Positions 34,892 to 44,206 of a stretch of DNA of 64,000 nucleotides are shown piece after piece. Within the stretch, counting starts at the first letter, position 1; every line of letters begins with the position of its first letter. This DNA is from Roseiarcus sp963787135. Its GTDB lineage: Bacteria > Pseudomonadota > Alphaproteobacteria > Rhizobiales > Beijerinckiaceae. The translations under genes and the position numbers were made by a program. A model generated the notes under the pieces. That model saw nothing but the letters and a program-made list of their open reading frames with translations, ran no database searches and had not been told where the DNA came from. Location of the stretch: contig CAWBBW010000042.1 of assembly GCA_963787135.1 (NCBI GenBank), forward strand, positions 372,001-436,000, given 5' to 3'.

Positions 34892-35223
34892 GTGGCGACA
34901 GTTTCCTTGTCATGACCGTGTCATAGGGCGACGATACGAGCTGCCTCGAAATTCGCGAGCCAGTCGTGCCGGCCGAACCAGCGTCGGACCGGTGTCGTCT
35001 TCAGGGTGGGGCGGCCAAAAACCATATATTCTCAGGATTCTGCTGGCAAGTCGCCTCGTGTCGAGCGGGAACTTGCCTGCGCAGCGCGCGTTTTGTCCGC
35101 ACGAGTGGGTCCAATTAAGCCCTGTATCGCAATCGCGACCCTTTGTTGCCTCCTGGAAGCGATCGAGTTAGAGCTTTGCGCGTGGCGAGTTCTTTCCGAG
35201 CCCCTGCGTTTGCGATGACCTGA
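34892..35223. other. Divergent promoter region of ino1 and ispH
   Basis: 332 bases between two divergent starts, expected to hold promoters for the inositol operon and for ispH. An AAGGAAA ribosome-type site precedes the ino1 ATG on the minus strand. I find no RNA gene and no convincing -35/-10 pair. Confidence 0.4.
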
Positions 35224-36147
35224 ATGAAGATCATTCTTGCCCAGCCGCGCGGCTTTTGCGCCGGGGTCGTGCGCGCTATTGATACCGTGGAGCGGGCCCT
35301 CGAAAAGTATGGCGCCCCGGTCTATGTGCGTCACGAGATCGTGCATAACCGCCATGTGGTCGAGTCGCTCAAAGCCAAAGGAGCGCGCTTCGTCGAGGAA
35401 CTGAGCGAGGTGCCGTCGGGCGCCGTAACGATCTTCAGTGCGCACGGCGTATCCCGCAAAGTCGAAAACGAGGCGAAATCGAGAGCGCTCCCGACGATCG
35501 ACGCGACCTGTCCGCTCGTCACCAAGGTGCATAACCAGGGACGGCGTTATGTTGCGCAGGGGAGAATCCTGGTCTTCATCGGCCACGCGGGCCATCCTGA
35601 AGTCGAGGGCACGCTGGGCCAGATCGATGGCGAGTTGCATCTGGTCGAGAGCGTTGAGGATGTAGAGAAACTGCCGATCGCTCCGGATGCGCCGATCGCC
35701 TATGTGACGCAAACGACGCTCAGCGTCGACGACACGCGCGGCGTGATCGCCGCGCTGAACCGCCGGTTCAGCGACGTCGAGGGACCCGAGATTCGCGATA
35801 TCTGCTACGCGACCCAGAATCGACAGACGGCGGTGCGAGAATTGTCCCGGGTCTGCGACGTCATTATCGTAGTTGGCGCGCCCAACAGCTCCAACTCGAA
35901 CAGGCTGCGTGAGATTGGCGAAGAGGCGGGGCTGCCGAGCTATCTCGTCGTCGGCGGCGCCGACATCAATGCGGAATGGGTCAAGAACGCCCACGTGGTC
36001 GGCGTCACTGCGGGCGCGTCGGCGCCCGAGATTCTTGTAGGCGAAGTGGTTCAGGCTTTGATGCGGATCGAACCCTCCGAGGTGTCGGACCTCAGTGGGC
36101 TAAAGGAAAGCGTCAGCTTCCGTCTGCCGGCGGAACTGTTATCTTGA
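35224..36147 (+). CDS. ispH: 4-hydroxy-3-methylbut-2-enyl diphosphate reductase
   Basis: A 307-residue iron-sulfur enzyme for the last step of the MEP pathway, giving IPP and DMAPP. The three cluster cysteines are at residues 12 (GFCAG), 96 (ATCPL) and 194 (ICYAT). HEIVHN and TQTTLSVDDT are conserved substrate-binding motifs. It stands next to the hopanoid genes, so isoprenoid supply and triterpenoid synthesis are physically linked. Length matches the bacterial family. Confidence 0.97.
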   Translation: MKIILAQPRGFCAGVVRAIDTVERALEKYGAPVYVRHEIVHNRHVVESLKAKGARFVEELSEVPSGAVTIFSAHGVSRKVENEAKSRALPTIDATCPLVTKVHNQGRRYVAQGRILVFIGHAGHPEVEGTLGQIDGELHLVESVEDVEKLPIAPDAPIAYVTQTTLSVDDTRGVIAALNRRFSDVEGPEIRDICYATQNRQTAVRELSRVCDVIIVVGAPNSSNSNRLREIGEEAGLPSYLVVGGADINAEWVKNAHVVGVTAGASAPEILVGEVVQALMRIEPSEVSDLSGLKESVSFRLPAELLS

Positions 36148-36281
36148 GACTGCCACGGGGGTCGGCTAGGTGAAACGGGAAGCTCGGATCTGAGCTGCCC
36201 CGCGCGCCCCGTAGGCGGAGATCGCGCAACAATTTGCGCTGATAACGCGTTGGGGCTTGCAACGCTCTGAAGGAGCTAGGC

Positions 36282-37436
36282 TTGGGTATTCCGCTCAGAC
36301 AGATCGCAAAGGTCGGCGCCTATATCGTCCGGCAACATCTCGCGGGCCGCAAACGCTATCCGCTTGTTCTGATGCTGGAGCCCTTGTTCCGGTGCAACCT
36401 CGCCTGCGCCGGCTGCGGCAAGATCGATTATCCCGACGCGATTCTGGACGAGCGGATTTCGGTCGAGGACGCGCTCGCGTCGGTGGACGAATGCGGGGCC
36501 CCGGTCGTCGTCATGGCTGGGGGCGAGCCGCTCCTGCATAAGGAATTACCCAGGATCGTCGAGGGCGTGATCGCGCGGAAGAAGTTTGCGATCGTTTGCA
36601 CGAACGCGCTTCTTCTTGAGAAGAAGATGGATCAGTACAGGCCGAGCCCCTATTTCACATGGTCGATTCATCTCGACGGCGATCGGGAGATGCACGACAA
36701 GTCGGTTTGCCAGAACGGCGTTTACGATCGCGCCGTGGCCGCTCTGAAGGCGGCCAAGGCCAAGGGTTTCCGGGTCACGATCAACTGCACCTTCTTCAAC
36801 GACGCGGAAGCCGAAAGAGTCGCTTCCTTCTTTGACGCTGTGACGGCGCTCGGCGTCGATGGCATCACCGTTTCGCCCGGCTATGCCTATGAGCGCGCGC
36901 CGGACCAGGAGCATTTCCTCAACCGCTCGGCGACCAAGCAGCTGTTCCGCGATATCTTCCGGCGCGGCGAGGGCGGCCGCAGATGGGCGTTCAACCAGTC
37001 CGGCATGTTCCTGGACTTCCTGGCCGGCAATCAGACCTACCACTGCACCCCCTGGGGTAATCCGACCCGCACAGTCTTCGGCTGGCAGCGGCCCTGTTAT
37101 CTGCTCGGCGAAGGCTATGCCGCCACCTTCAAGGAGCTGATGGAGGAGACTGACTGGGACGCTTATGGAACGGGCAATTACGCAAAATGCGCCAATTGCA
37201 TGGTCCATAGCGGTTTTGAGGCGACGGCCGTCAAGGATACGGTGGCCAGGCCGTGGAAGGCCCTCAGCGTGGCGCTCCGCGGAGTGAAAACCGATGGCGC
37301 GATGGCCCCGGAAATTCCGCTCGATCGGCAGCGTCCGCCGGAGTTTGTGTTCCAGCACAACGTTGCGAAGAAGATTTCAGAGATGCGCGAGGCCGAGGCC
37401 AGAGAAAAGGCCGGGAAGGCGCCGACAGCGGCGTAG
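36282..37436 (+). CDS. hpnH: Adenosyl-hopene transferase HpnH (radical SAM)
   Basis: A 384-residue radical SAM enzyme that attaches the adenosyl group to diploptene, the first step of C35 hopanoid side-chain synthesis. Cluster cysteines are C38, C42 and C45 (CNLACAGC). MAGGEPLLH and SIHLDGDREMHD are conserved, and the C-terminal part has the family cysteines (YAKCANC). Its TTG start has GAAGGAG at proper spacing. The last 60 bases overlap hpnG, which is read from the opposite strand. Confidence 0.96.
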   Translation: MGIPLRQIAKVGAYIVRQHLAGRKRYPLVLMLEPLFRCNLACAGCGKIDYPDAILDERISVEDALASVDECGAPVVVMAGGEPLLHKELPRIVEGVIARKKFAIVCTNALLLEKKMDQYRPSPYFTWSIHLDGDREMHDKSVCQNGVYDRAVAALKAAKAKGFRVTINCTFFNDAEAERVASFFDAVTALGVDGITVSPGYAYERAPDQEHFLNRSATKQLFRDIFRRGEGGRRWAFNQSGMFLDFLAGNQTYHCTPWGNPTRTVFGWQRPCYLLGEGYAATFKELMEETDWDAYGTGNYAKCANCMVHSGFEATAVKDTVARPWKALSVALRGVKTDGAMAPEIPLDRQRPPEFVFQHNVAKKISEMREAEAREKAGKAPTAA

Positions 37437-38078
37437 CGCCGCGAAGGCGATAGCGCTGTCGCGAGCCGTCGCAATCAGGCCCAGCATCTGTTCGGGCGAA
37501 CGGATCACGCCAAACGCGACCGCGCCAAGATCAACGCTTCCGTCGGGCCGGACAGCTTTCGTCACGAGCCGCGGCAGGTCGCGGCAGGCGGGATCGCTGA
37601 CGACGCGCAGGATGGCGAACGGCGACTTGCGATCCGCCGCGAGGCGCGCCGCGATGTGGCTTTCCATATCGACCGCGGCTGCCATCGTTGCCTTCCGGAG
37701 TTCGGCTTTGGCCAACCTCGTCAGGACGGGGGCGTCGACGCCGGCGACGGCGCCGACGCTAACGCGTTCGCCGGCGGCCTGGAGACGCGCCGCGAGGTCG
37801 CGCGTGATGCTTTCATCGGCGAGTACGGCCGCGCCTCCAGCCAGGGCGCTGGTCCCGATGACGATGTCGCCGCTGCGCAGCGCCGGGTCCAGACCGCCGC
37901 ACAGGCCAAAGCTGATCGTCAGCTGCAGGGGCGTCGCCACCTTTGCCAGCTTCGCCCGCAACATCTCGCCGCTACCGCAGAGCGCCAGCGCATCCGCCGC
38001 GCGAGCGATCCTCGCCTCGCGTTGAAGTCCGCTGATGAACAGAAGGCGAGACGGCGGCGCGCTCCTCAAGAAAATCAC
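37377..38078 (-). CDS. hpnG: Hopanoid-associated phosphorylase HpnG
   Basis: A 233-residue nucleosidase/phosphorylase-like protein that removes adenine from adenosylhopane to give ribosylhopane. Motifs are ISGLQREARIA, FGLCGGLDP and AVDMESHIAA. It is coupled to shc by an ATGA overlap. Its last 60 bases run antisense to the end of hpnH, so both genes share the DNA for their C-termini. Homologues vary in this tail, so the overlap is tolerable. Confidence 0.93.
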   Translation of the reverse strand: MIFLRSAPPSRLLFISGLQREARIARAADALALCGSGEMLRAKLAKVATPLQLTISFGLCGGLDPALRSGDIVIGTSALAGGAAVLADESITRDLAARLQAAGERVSVGAVAGVDAPVLTRLAKAELRKATMAAAVDMESHIAARLAADRKSPFAILRVVSDPACRDLPRLVTKAVRPDGSVDLGAVAFGVIRSPEQMLGLIATARDSAIAFAALRRCRRLPGLFSGLGLAHL

Positions 38079-40042
38079 ATGCCGAACATCGCGGCGCGGC
38101 TATTGCCGCGCTTCAGATTGCGATAGCGCGCCAGCGCCCAAAGCGGGAAGAACTTCGAATAGCCGTGATAGCGGAGGTAAAACACGCGCGGGAATCCGGT
38201 GGCGGTATGGAATGGTTCGTCCCAGAAGCCGTCGCTTCCCTGGGTCTCGGCCAGAAAGGCGACGCCGCGTGCGACCGCCGGATGATCGGCTTCGCCCGCC
38301 GCCATCAGTCCGAGGAGCGCCCAGGCTGTCTGCGAGGCGGCGCTCGGCGATGGCTCGTAACCCCGGTAGTCGAGTTTGTAGCTGTCGCCGCTTTCGCCCC
38401 AACCTCCGTCCGGATTCTGGATGCGCAACAGCCATTCGACCGCGCGGCGCACGGGCTCCGATTGCGGGTCCTGGCCGGCCGCACCGAGCGCGCAAAGCGC
38501 CGACCAGGCGCCATAGATGTAGTTCATGCCCCAGCGGCCGAACCAGCTTCCATCCTTCTCCTGGCTGGCGATGAGAGCCTCGACGCCTCGCGTCATCGAG
38601 GCGTTCGTGGCGCCGAGCTGGGCCAGCATTGAAACGCAGCGCGCGGTGACGTCGGCGGTCGGTGGATCGAGCAGGGCGCCATGATCGGCGAACGCGATGT
38701 GATTGAGATAGTAGTAGGTGTTGTCGGCGTCGAAAGCGGCCCAGCCTCCGTCCCGGCTTTGTAGGCCCTCGACCCATTCGCTCGCCCGCGCGATCGCTTG
38801 CGCATATTGCCCGTCTGCTGCTCCGAAGCGGTCGCGGTCTGAGCGATCCATGGCCATGGCCACCACGGCCGTGTCGTCCAGATCGGGATAGTGCGGGTTG
38901 TCGTATTGGAATGCCCAGCCGCCCGGCCGAACGTCAGGACGGCGCGCGGTCCAATCGCCCTTCACGTCAAGGACCTGGCGCGGCTTCAACCATTCGAGCC
39001 CCGCGCGGGCCCGGGCGACGCTTGCGGTATCGCCCGCTTCGAACAACGCATGGACGGAGAGCGCCGTATCCCAGACCGGGGACAGACACGGCTGGCAATA
39101 GGCTTCATCCTTGCCGACGACCAGGAGCCGCTCGATCGACTTGCGCGCGATCATAAGATCGGGATGGTCGGCCGGATAGCCGAGCGCATCGAACATCAGC
39201 ACGGTGTTCGCCATCGCGGGGTAGATGGCGCCGAGGCCATCCTCGCCGTTAAGCCGTTCGGTGACCAAGGCCACGGCGGCGTCAATGGCGCGGCGGCGCG
39301 TTGATCGCGGGAAGAGGGGTTCGGCGAGCTTGAGCGCCCTGTCGATCGCGCCGAAGACCTTTATCGACGCCCATGTCTGATGCGCGCCCGTCGGCCAGTT
39401 TCGCACCGTCTCCGGCGGCGCCACGAAGAGTTCGGCGATCCCGACCCCTCGCGGATTGGCGGGGCGCGGCTTCAACGCCATCAGCACCATGAGCGGAACG
39501 AGCACCGTGCGCGCCCAATAGGAAATCTTGTCGAGATGGAAAGGAAACCAGCGTGGCAGCAGCATGATCTCGACCGGCATGGTCGGAACGCCGCTCCAGG
39601 GAATGGCGCCGTAGAGCGCGAGCAGCGCGCGCGTGAAGACATTGCTTCTTGCGGCGCCGCCTCGTGCGAGAATGGCCTCGCGCGCCCGGCGCATATGGGG
39701 CGCCTCAGTATCATCGCCGATCATTTTCAGCGCGAAATAGGCTTTGACGCTCGCGCTCATATCGAAAGCGCCGGCGTGGAACAGCGGCCAGCCGCCGTGA
39801 GCGCCCCGGACGCGCCGTATGTAGACGGCGATCAGGCGTTCCAGTTCGAGATCCGGCTGTTCGCCGCGAAAATGGCGCAAGAGCACGTATTCGGCCGGGA
39901 TCGTAACGTCGGCCTCAAGCTCGAAACACCAATGTCCGTCCTCGCGTTGACGGGCCCGAAGCGCCTCCGACGCCGCCGATATATGCCGCTCCAGCGCTTC
40001 CAGCGAAGGCGCGTCCCGCGGCCGGTCCAGAGCAATATTCAT
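38075..40042 (-). CDS. shc: Squalene-hopene cyclase
   Basis: A 655-residue membrane-bound cyclase that turns squalene into hopene/hopanol. The protonating motif DLDD is at residues 387-390. QW-type repeats are visible across the protein (GHWCFEL, GGWAFQY, GGWAAFD, GSWFGRWG, GGWGESGDSY, GFWDEPF). Overlapping ATG/stop junctions tie it to hpnE and hpnG. Length and motif order are normal for the family. Confidence 0.97.
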   Translation of the reverse strand: MNIALDRPRDAPSLEALERHISAASEALRARQREDGHWCFELEADVTIPAEYVLLRHFRGEQPDLELERLIAVYIRRVRGAHGGWPLFHAGAFDMSASVKAYFALKMIGDDTEAPHMRRAREAILARGGAARSNVFTRALLALYGAIPWSGVPTMPVEIMLLPRWFPFHLDKISYWARTVLVPLMVLMALKPRPANPRGVGIAELFVAPPETVRNWPTGAHQTWASIKVFGAIDRALKLAEPLFPRSTRRRAIDAAVALVTERLNGEDGLGAIYPAMANTVLMFDALGYPADHPDLMIARKSIERLLVVGKDEAYCQPCLSPVWDTALSVHALFEAGDTASVARARAGLEWLKPRQVLDVKGDWTARRPDVRPGGWAFQYDNPHYPDLDDTAVVAMAMDRSDRDRFGAADGQYAQAIARASEWVEGLQSRDGGWAAFDADNTYYYLNHIAFADHGALLDPPTADVTARCVSMLAQLGATNASMTRGVEALIASQEKDGSWFGRWGMNYIYGAWSALCALGAAGQDPQSEPVRRAVEWLLRIQNPDGGWGESGDSYKLDYRGYEPSPSAASQTAWALLGLMAAGEADHPAVARGVAFLAETQGSDGFWDEPFHTATGFPRVFYLRYHGYSKFFPLWALARYRNLKRGNSRAAMFGM

Positions 40043-41331
40043 GGCGAAACACCTGTTGCGATACCGGCCCTCGGCGCGGATGCGCGCATCCCGACGATGA
40101 TCGACGCAGCCTTATAGCCGGAACGAACCGCGCCTTCGATGGTTGCGGGCAGGCCGGTCCGCGTCCAGTCGCCCGCCAGCGCGATATTCTCCCAGCGGGT
40201 GCGCGAGGGAGGGCGCTTGGCGTTCTGCGCGGGCGTCGCCGCGAAGGTCGCGCGCTTCTCCTTGACGATCTGCCAGGGCGGTATATCCGCGGGGAGACCG
40301 TTCAGCCCCGCCGCCTCTCGCCAGATTTCGGCCGCAAGCTCCTCACGCGGCCTGTCGATCAGCCGGTCGGCGGCGCTGATCGTCGCCGACAGATGCTCCG
40401 GGAAGGCGAATAGCCACTCGGTCAATCCGTTGACCACCCCCAGGATCGGCGGCTGGCCCGGTGGCGGCGCCATTCGAAAGTGGGCGTTGACGATGGCCCT
40501 GAATTCGTCGGGCGCCTCAAGGTCGGGAAGCAGATCCTGAGCCGCCCCGGGCGGGACCGCCACCACCAGCGCGTCGTCGTCGGAGAGGATCTCGCTCCCG
40601 GCCTCGAACTCGAGCCCCGCGGCGCGCGCGCCGTCGAATCGGATAGCGCGAAGGCGCTCGCCAAAGCGGATTGTTGCGTTCCCTCTCTTGAGAAAGGCGA
40701 CCGCCGGGTCGACGAAGGTCGGCGAAAGCCCCTCGCGCGCGATCAACGGGCGGCACGCTCTTCCGCCGGCTGCAAGGGTCTCCCGCAGAAGCGCGGCCGC
40801 AAGCGCCGCCGAGCCTTCCCGCGGGTCGGTATTCAGTCCAGCAAGCAGCACCGGGCGCCACAACCGTTCATAAAGCGGGCCGGTGCAAGACATGGCGTCT
40901 GCGACCGTGGCGGTCGAAGCTGCGGTCAGCAGGCCTAGCGGAGCGAAATATTCGCTGACCCTCGTTCCCGGAGCTCGCCGTCTCCGATCGAGGAGCCACC
41001 AGGGCACACGCCCCTCGTTGGGCCGCAGCCGCCACCGCTGTCCGCTCCGCACGTCAGCGAAATCAAAGGCTGCGGAGCGGGGCCCGTCCAACTTCTCGCG
41101 AGATCCGATCCGACCGAGATAGTCGAGCGCCGCATGGTTGCCCGACAGCAGCAAATGATTGCCGTTGTCTATGACGAGGTCGAGGGACTGATCGTAGTAC
41201 GATCGGCAGCGCCCGCCCGCGGCGCGCGTCGCCTCGTGCACGACGACGCTGAGGCCGGCCTCGACAAGACGGACTGCTGCGCTCAAGCCGGCGACGCCGG
41301 CCCCGATGACGTGGACGATCCGTCCGTTCAT
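40039..41331 (-). CDS. hpnE: Hydroxysqualene dehydroxylase HpnE (FAD-dependent)
   Basis: A 430-residue flavoprotein that reduces hydroxysqualene to squalene. The FAD motif VIGAGVAGLSAAVRL lies at residues 7-21, and GDWTRTGLPATIEGAVRSG at the C-terminus is the second FAD-contact motif. The start at 41331 overlaps the proper hpnD stop (ATGA), which fixes it. The reading frame stays open upstream into hpnD only because hpnD carries a frameshift. Confidence 0.94.
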   Translation of the reverse strand: MNGRIVHVIGAGVAGLSAAVRLVEAGLSVVVHEATRAAGGRCRSYYDQSLDLVIDNGNHLLLSGNHAALDYLGRIGSREKLDGPRSAAFDFADVRSGQRWRLRPNEGRVPWWLLDRRRRAPGTRVSEYFAPLGLLTAASTATVADAMSCTGPLYERLWRPVLLAGLNTDPREGSAALAAALLRETLAAGGRACRPLIAREGLSPTFVDPAVAFLKRGNATIRFGERLRAIRFDGARAAGLEFEAGSEILSDDDALVVAVPPGAAQDLLPDLEAPDEFRAIVNAHFRMAPPPGQPPILGVVNGLTEWLFAFPEHLSATISAADRLIDRPREELAAEIWREAAGLNGLPADIPPWQIVKEKRATFAATPAQNAKRPPSRTRWENIALAGDWTRTGLPATIEGAVRSGYKAASIIVGMRASAPRAGIATGVSP

Positions 41332-42150
41332 ATGACGCCGTAGCGCAGAAGGGCGCTCACGATTCGCAGGCGGCTCGCCTTGGCTCGTTGTCGGGGCGGC
41401 TCGAAGCCGTCCGCGACCATCCTGTCGAGAATGGAGCGGTAGGCGGCGGCCATGAGCTGGGGCGCCCGTACGGCGCGCCCGCGGCGCCGCCGCCATGATC
41501 GGTTGCGCTTGCTCAAAATGCCACTGTGCGCGTTTCGCGACTTCGCCGCAGGCGGCGGCGAGCTTCGGATCCGCCGCCGCCGCCAGCGGCTCATCCGAGG
41601 CCACGCCCGCAGCGGCCAGAACCTCACGAGGGAGGTAAAGCCGGCCCATGGCGGCGTCCTCGTCGATGTCCCGCAGGATGTTGGTCAGCTGCAGCGCCCG
41701 CCCGAGATGATGGGCAAGCGCGTCGCCGGGCTCGGGATCGAGCCCGAAAATGCGCACCGACAGTCGCCCGACCGCGCTCGCGACCCGGTCGCAATAGAGA
41801 TCAAGCGTCTCCCAATCGGGGGCGCGGACGTCGCGAGCGGCGTCCATCTCCATCCCATCGATGATAGCGTCGAAGTCCTTTTGCCCCAGATCATAGCGGC
41901 GCACGGCCTCGTCGAGACCGGCGAGATGGAGCGGCGCCCTTGCGGCGAAGAGGGCGGCGATCTCGGCGCGCCACCGTTCCAGGTCCGCGATGCGCTGCGA
42001 CGAGGTTGAAGACCCCCGCTCATCGGCGATGTCGTCGACCATACGGCAGAAGCCATAAAGAGAAAACATCGCCTCGCGCCTGGGCTTCGGCAGAATGCGC
42101 ATGGCCATGTAGAACGAGCTGTTCGCCGCAGGCGCCGCCTGTGGGGTCAT
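41328..42150 (-). pseudogene. hpnD: Presqualene diphosphate synthase HpnD, frameshifted near the 3' end
   Basis: Trans-isoprenyl synthase that joins two farnesyl diphosphates. Both Asp-rich motifs are present: DDIADE at residues 39-44 and DIDEDAAMGRLYLP. The frame is correct to about residue 223 (QPIMAAAPR). Then the conserved family tail, RAVRAPQLMAAAYRSILD onward to RYGVI, appears in another frame ending at 41328. One extra G in the GGG run at 41478-41480 explains it: removing one restores APRRAVRAP. As written, translation would lose the last 60 residues and read straight into hpnE. It could be a sequencing error; the gene is otherwise intact. Confidence 0.9.
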
Positions 42151-43022
42151 GCGCGAACCTTCGGCCTCGTCCGGACGGCGCCGATCAACATCGAAGCGAG
42201 GCCGCGTAACACCCCCGCCCCGCCGACTAAGGCGAAACTGCCCTTGCCGAGATGGACCGGCTGGCTCAACGGATCGCGAGTCTCGAGGTCGCGCGCGAGG
42301 CGCCGCGCAAGATTTTGGATCGCGGAGATCTCGAGCGCCAGGCGGACATCTGCGATCTGGGGGATGAGCGCCGCGCCACGCTCCGTGAGCTCCGAAGCGC
42401 GCCGGGCGAGTTCCGCAATGGCGCCGCGCAGGGCGGCGGACGCTCGAGGGGCGCCGAGCATCTCTATCGAAGCGCCATGTTCGGCAAGAACGTTCTGAGG
42501 CAGGTACACACGGTCGAGGCGGCGATAGTCCTCCGCGCAATCCTGAAGGTGGTTGATCACCTGCAACGCGGCGCACAACGCGTCGGAGGCAGGCCAAATC
42601 GCCTCGTCCTCATTGTGGACGTCAAGAACGAACCGGCCGACCGGCATCGCCGAGAGGCGGCAGTAATCCATCAGTTCCGCCCAATTTGCGTAGCGACTTT
42701 TCCGCGCATCAAGACGAAAGGCGTCAAGGAGATCGAGGGCGTGCCGCGGGCTGAGTCCCCGTTCGCGCAAAGCGAGCCGCAGAGGTTCGGCCTCAGGATC
42801 TTCAGGACCCCTGCCGCACAGCGCGTCGCCAAGACCGTCAAGCATCGCGAGCTTCTGGTCCATCGAAAGCATTGAACTATCGGCAACATCGTCGGCTGCC
42901 CGAACGAAGCGATAAAACGCGAGGATCGGGCCGCGATGGCGCGCGCTCATGAGCCAGGAGGCGACCGGAAAGTTCTCGTCGCGGTGGGTCTTCCCGGAGA
43001 GCGTCTCGGTCGCGGTCGTCAT
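42147..43022 (-). CDS. hpnC: Hydroxysqualene synthase HpnC
   Basis: A 291-residue squalene/phytoene synthase-type enzyme that converts presqualene diphosphate to hydroxysqualene. The first Asp-rich motif is DDVADS at about residue 43, and the second region reads HLQDCAEDYRRLDRVYLP. The start at 43022 overlaps the hpnB stop (ATGA), and the stop overlaps hpnD. HpnC, HpnD and HpnE together replace a single squalene synthase. Confidence 0.94.
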   Translation of the reverse strand: MTTATETLSGKTHRDENFPVASWLMSARHRGPILAFYRFVRAADDVADSSMLSMDQKLAMLDGLGDALCGRGPEDPEAEPLRLALRERGLSPRHALDLLDAFRLDARKSRYANWAELMDYCRLSAMPVGRFVLDVHNEDEAIWPASDALCAALQVINHLQDCAEDYRRLDRVYLPQNVLAEHGASIEMLGAPRASAALRGAIAELARRASELTERGAALIPQIADVRLALEISAIQNLARRLARDLETRDPLSQPVHLGKGSFALVGGAGVLRGLASMLIGAVRTRPKVRA

Positions 43023-44206
43023 ACGCCCGCCGCCTTCCCCGTTGGCGCCTGATAGCGCCCCTTCCAATAGCCGCCCCGTCCGCGCCAATATTGCATGGCG
43101 GATTCCAACGTGAAGACGATGTAGGCGACCGCGATGGCGGGAAGCGCAACTCCGCCAGCCAGCGGCCGGCCGTAGAGGCGAAGCGTCGGCGTCATGCTGA
43201 TGGCCATCATCGCCCAGGCGAACGCCCCCGCCAGTCGCGCGAACCCGCCGGCGAACAGGGCGAAGATCGGCGGCGCAAGATAGACGAGGCACATTCCGGC
43301 GATCGCCATAGCCAATCGAAGGGGCGAATAGCGCAACTCGGCGAAGGCGGAGCGCGCCACCATCCGTCCAAAATCGGCGAGTGTCGAATACGCGCGCACG
43401 CTCCGCACATCCTCAGTCAGTCCCAGCCAGATCGCGCCCTGTCGCTTCATCAGAGCCGCAAGGGCGCAGTCATCGATCAGGGCGCCTCGCACAGCCTCGA
43501 GGCCGCCCGCTAGGCCGAGCGCGCTCCGCCGGACGAGCATGCAACCGCCGGCCGCCGCGGCCGTGGCTCGTCGCGAATCGCTCACCCAAGCGAAAGGATA
43601 CAGCTTCTGAAAAAAGAAGACGAAGGCCGGGGCCAGCCAGCGTTCCGCTAGACTTTCGCAGCGCAGCTTCACCATCAGCGATGTGAGGACGCTCTCTTTG
43701 GAGCGGGCGATGGCGACAAGCCGGCGGAGCATCTGGGGCGCGTATACAATGTCGGCGTCGCTAAACAGCAGGAATTCGGGCGGCTCCGCACCGGCTTCCA
43801 CGGCCGCCAGCCCCTGGCGCATCGCCCACAACTTCCCGGTCCAGCCGCGCGGGAGACTTCGTCCTTGGATAACGCGAAGACGGTCAGCGGGGGGCGCCGC
43901 GCTCGCGGCCGCTGACGCGGCTTCGGCGGTCCCATCCGAACTCTGGTCGTCGACAACGACGACGGAAAAGCGCCCGGGGTAGTCTTGCCGCAGGAGGGAG
44001 CCAACACTCTCGGCGATCACATCGGCTTCGTCGCGGGCCGGAACGATGGCCACGACATCCGGCCAGACGATCGCGTCCTGTGACCGAGTTTCGCCCGCCG
44101 ATGGCGCCGCGCTGTCGCGTTCGCTGCAACGCCAGAACCATCCCCTCCCGAGCAGGAGATAGACCCAGATCCCGAGCATAAGCAGAGAGATCGCCGCGAT
44201 GATCAT
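43019..44206 (-). CDS. hpnB: Hopanoid-associated glycosyltransferase HpnB
   Basis: A 395-residue family 2 glycosyltransferase: an N-terminal TM, then the GT-A core with VAIVPARDEADVI, VVVDDQSSDGT and the metal-binding FSDADI, and three or four C-terminal hydrophobic segments (from about residue 290). HpnB is a conserved hopanoid-cluster protein with an uncertain sugar acceptor. Overlapping junctions with hpnA and hpnC. Confidence 0.92.
   Translation of the reverse strand: MIIAAISLLMLGIWVYLLLGRGWFWRCSERDSAAPSAGETRSQDAIVWPDVVAIVPARDEADVIAESVGSLLRQDYPGRFSVVVVDDQSSDGTAEAASAAASAAPPADRLRVIQGRSLPRGWTGKLWAMRQGLAAVEAGAEPPEFLLFSDADIVYAPQMLRRLVAIARSKESVLTSLMVKLRCESLAERWLAPAFVFFFQKLYPFAWVSDSRRATAAAAGGCMLVRRSALGLAGGLEAVRGALIDDCALAALMKRQGAIWLGLTEDVRSVRAYSTLADFGRMVARSAFAELRYSPLRLAMAIAGMCLVYLAPPIFALFAGGFARLAGAFAWAMMAISMTPTLRLYGRPLAGGVALPAIAVAYIVFTLESAMQYWRGRGGYWKGRYQAPTGKAAGV

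Noticed and set aside
40039..42597. A natural HpnD-HpnE fusion of 852 residues
   Set aside because: The true HpnD tail is intact in another frame and ends with an ATGA overlap at hpnE. The fusion arises from one extra base.
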